Below are positions 5,782 through 7,031 of a stretch of 7,031 bases of DNA, piece by piece. The stretch is taken from assembly GCA_002168015.1 (NCBI GenBank), contig NHCX01000046.1:10150-17180 (forward strand). Direction: 5' to 3'. Under the pieces are notes generated by a model. It made no database searches, was not told where the DNA came from, and saw only the letters and a list, made by a program, of their open reading frames with translations. Numbering within the stretch: position 1 is the first letter of the stretch; each line of letters begins with the position of its first letter. The translations under genes and the position numbers were made by a program. Origin of the DNA: Verrucomicrobia bacterium TMED44 (GTDB lineage: Bacteria; Verrucomicrobiota; Verrucomicrobiia; Opitutales; Seribacteraceae).

Positions 5782-7025
5782 CATTCTTTAGGGGGGCTTG
5801 ACTTTCTTACTTTAACAAACTCCCGAGTCGCCCGTCGGGCTTTCTTAAGGTTTTTCTTTTTCGATTCCTCATTGATAAATAAAGGAATGAAGATAAAGAA
5901 TGTGCTGCCTTTTCCCTCTTCTGATATGAACCCTATATCTCCGTTGTGATCTTCAATAAATAGTTTTGAGTTATAAAGACCAAACCCCGACCCTTTAGAT
6001 GCATCCTTGGTCGAAAAGAAGGGGGCAAATAGTTTATCTTTAATAGTGTCAGGAATGCCTTTCCCGTTATCAGATATAGAGACCTCTGCTCCGACGCATT
6101 TGGCTTTTGGCGGGGAAGTTCCTTTTCCTGATAAAAGCAGAGATCCTTTCTCTACTTTTCTAATAGAAATTGATATTCTACCTGCTCTTGCAATTGCATC
6201 CCTAGCATTTATTGCAAGGTTTAAAATTACTTGCCTGAACCCAGTCTCCTCTATGAAGGCAGGGAGTGCATCTTTTCCAAAGTTTGTTTTTATTTTAGCA
6301 CTTCTTGGAATGATGATTTCCAAAAGGTCCATTTGATCTTTCAAGAGAAGCCGAAGATCTTGAACGGCTCGATTCGCAGGTTTTTCTCGATGTAGATCAA
6401 TAATTCTTCTCACTAGTTTTTGAGCCTGCATTGCACTTTTCTTGATTTGGCCCATTCCGTTAGCCATCGGATCGTCTTTTTCCATCATTCCAAAATAAAG
6501 TTCGCTTATGGAGTATATCCCTGCCATCAGGTTACTGAAATCGTGAACGAGCCCATTAGTTAGAGTTGCCAAGCCTTCCCTCCATACGGAATTTGTTAAG
6601 CGATGCTCCGCAATAGCCTGTCGAGTAATGTCAATGAGGACGCCATCATAGCCAAGGAGTTTGCCTTGCTTTGTAATACTTGGTGTGCGGACATCCAAAA
6701 AATAAATAATCTGATTATTCGGAGGCAAATTTACGCGATAAGTGAAACTGTAAGTCTGATTTTTTGGTTTTTGTGCATTGGTTTCATTTAAAAAGTGCTC
6801 CCGGTCTTGTTCGAAGATTTTAGAAAGGAACAAGCCACTATCTCTCGAAAACTCTCTGTAATCTTCTGGAAATAACTGACGGATTCCTTTTGAGAGGTAA
6901 CTGAAAGTCATATCTGGCCGCTGAGTAAAAAAGATACCAGGGAAATTACTTATGTAGTCGGCAAGGCGGCTCTCTGCTTTTTGGAGCCGGACTAATGTAC
7001 TTGCTATGGCTTTGGGATTTTGCAT
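5781..7025 (-). CDS. PAS-domain sensor histidine kinase
   Basis: Two-component sensor kinase, apparently cytosolic: no membrane segment is visible in the 414 residues. Residues 8-24 look like a short coiled linker, and 25-137 form a PAS domain closed by a PAC-like GYDGVLIDITRQ. The dimerisation domain holds the phospho-acceptor His161 in GLVHDFSNLMAGI. The ATPase domain has the N box with Asn273 (NLAINARDA), G1 DNGKGIPD (319-326), the F box FAPFFSTK (333-340) and G2 GSGFGLY (345-351). The strand pattern ending GKGSTFFIFIPL closes the domain near 382. An unusual Lys/Arg-rich tail of about 30 residues follows, with no receiver domain. The ATG at 7023-7025 is the last possible start in view, but the two codons before it are also open to the edge, so the protein may begin further upstream with further sensory domains. 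No response regulator is visible. The signal sensed is unknown. Confidence 0.93.
   Translation of the reverse strand: MQNPKAIASTLVRLQKAESRLADYISNFPGIFFTQRPDMTFSYLSKGIRQLFPEDYREFSRDSGLFLSKIFEQDREHFLNETNAQKPKNQTYSFTYRVNLPPNNQIIYFLDVRTPSITKQGKLLGYDGVLIDITRQAIAEHRLTNSVWREGLATLTNGLVHDFSNLMAGIYSISELYFGMMEKDDPMANGMGQIKKSAMQAQKLVRRIIDLHREKPANRAVQDLRLLLKDQMDLLEIIIPRSAKIKTNFGKDALPAFIEETGFRQVILNLAINARDAIARAGRISISIRKVEKGSLLLSGKGTSPPKAKCVGAEVSISDNGKGIPDTIKDKLFAPFFSTKDASKGSGFGLYNSKLFIEDHNGDIGFISEEGKGSTFFIFIPLFINEESKKKNLKKARRATREFVKVRKSSPPKE
5822..5846 (+). terminator. Candidate factor-independent terminator for the lipoprotein unit, inside the kinase 3' end
   Basis: About 50 bases after the lipoprotein stop, the plus strand offers two alternative GC-rich stems: CCCGA (5822-5826) with TCGGG (5835-5839) around an 8-base loop, or GCCC (5830-5833) with GGGC (5837-5840) around GTC. 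Both are followed by CTTTCTT or TTTCTT, and a second T-rich run starts near 5851. The stems are short, and the bases also encode the basic C-terminal tail of the kinase, so the symmetry may be fortuitous. Confidence 0.3.
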
Positions 7026-7031
7026 TAAATC

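Noticed and set aside
6007..6336. Plus-strand open frame of 109 codons inside the kinase gene.
   Set aside because: It is antisense to the conserved ATPase domain and has no recognisable features.

Overview
The window holds eight protein-coding genes packed almost wall to wall on both strands; no gap exceeds about 75 bases. No RNA gene, insertion sequence, CRISPR array or prophage feature was seen. The gene set suggests a chromosomal segment of a member of the Verrucomicrobiota, probably a marine Opitutae/Puniceicoccales-type lineage. Two features support this from remembered family patterns, not from a search: the tryptophan-rich C-terminal repeat domain of the first protein, and an FmdB-like protein that has lost most of its zinc-binding cysteines. 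The base composition is moderately AT-rich, and most starts lack a Shine-Dalgarno sequence.

Layout. Bases 2-658 (+) are the 3' end of a larger surface or secreted protein, with an Ig/cadherin-like domain followed by a Trp-rich repeat domain. Bases 666-2890 (-) are a two-gene unit, xseB then dxs, giving the small subunit of exonuclease VII and the first enzyme of the MEP isoprenoid pathway. Divergent from xseB, 2952-4208 (+) encodes a Ste24-type (M48) membrane zinc metalloprotease. Bases 4219-4668 (-) encode a small VanZ-like membrane protein. Divergent from that, 4744-5773 (+) is a two-gene unit: an FmdB-like protein with a degenerate zinc ribbon and an acidic tail, then a MORN/YwqK-type repeat lipoprotein. 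Bases 5781-7025 (-) encode a PAS-domain sensor histidine kinase whose start lies at the window edge.

How they relate. xseB-dxs is a familiar housekeeping pairing, here without xseA or ispA beside it. The other genes look like independent transcription units with an envelope flavour (surface protein, membrane protease, VanZ-like protein, lipoprotein, sensor kinase), but nothing shows that they act in one pathway. All three convergent gene pairs end 7-10 bases apart, so any terminator must overlap coding sequence. One reasonable candidate lies inside the kinase gene.

I found no strong evidence for a novel multi-gene system. The points most worth a second look are the Trp-rich C-terminal domain, the cysteine-depleted FmdB-like protein and its coupled lipoprotein, and a GDG-to-GDA change in the thiamine diphosphate motif of Dxs.
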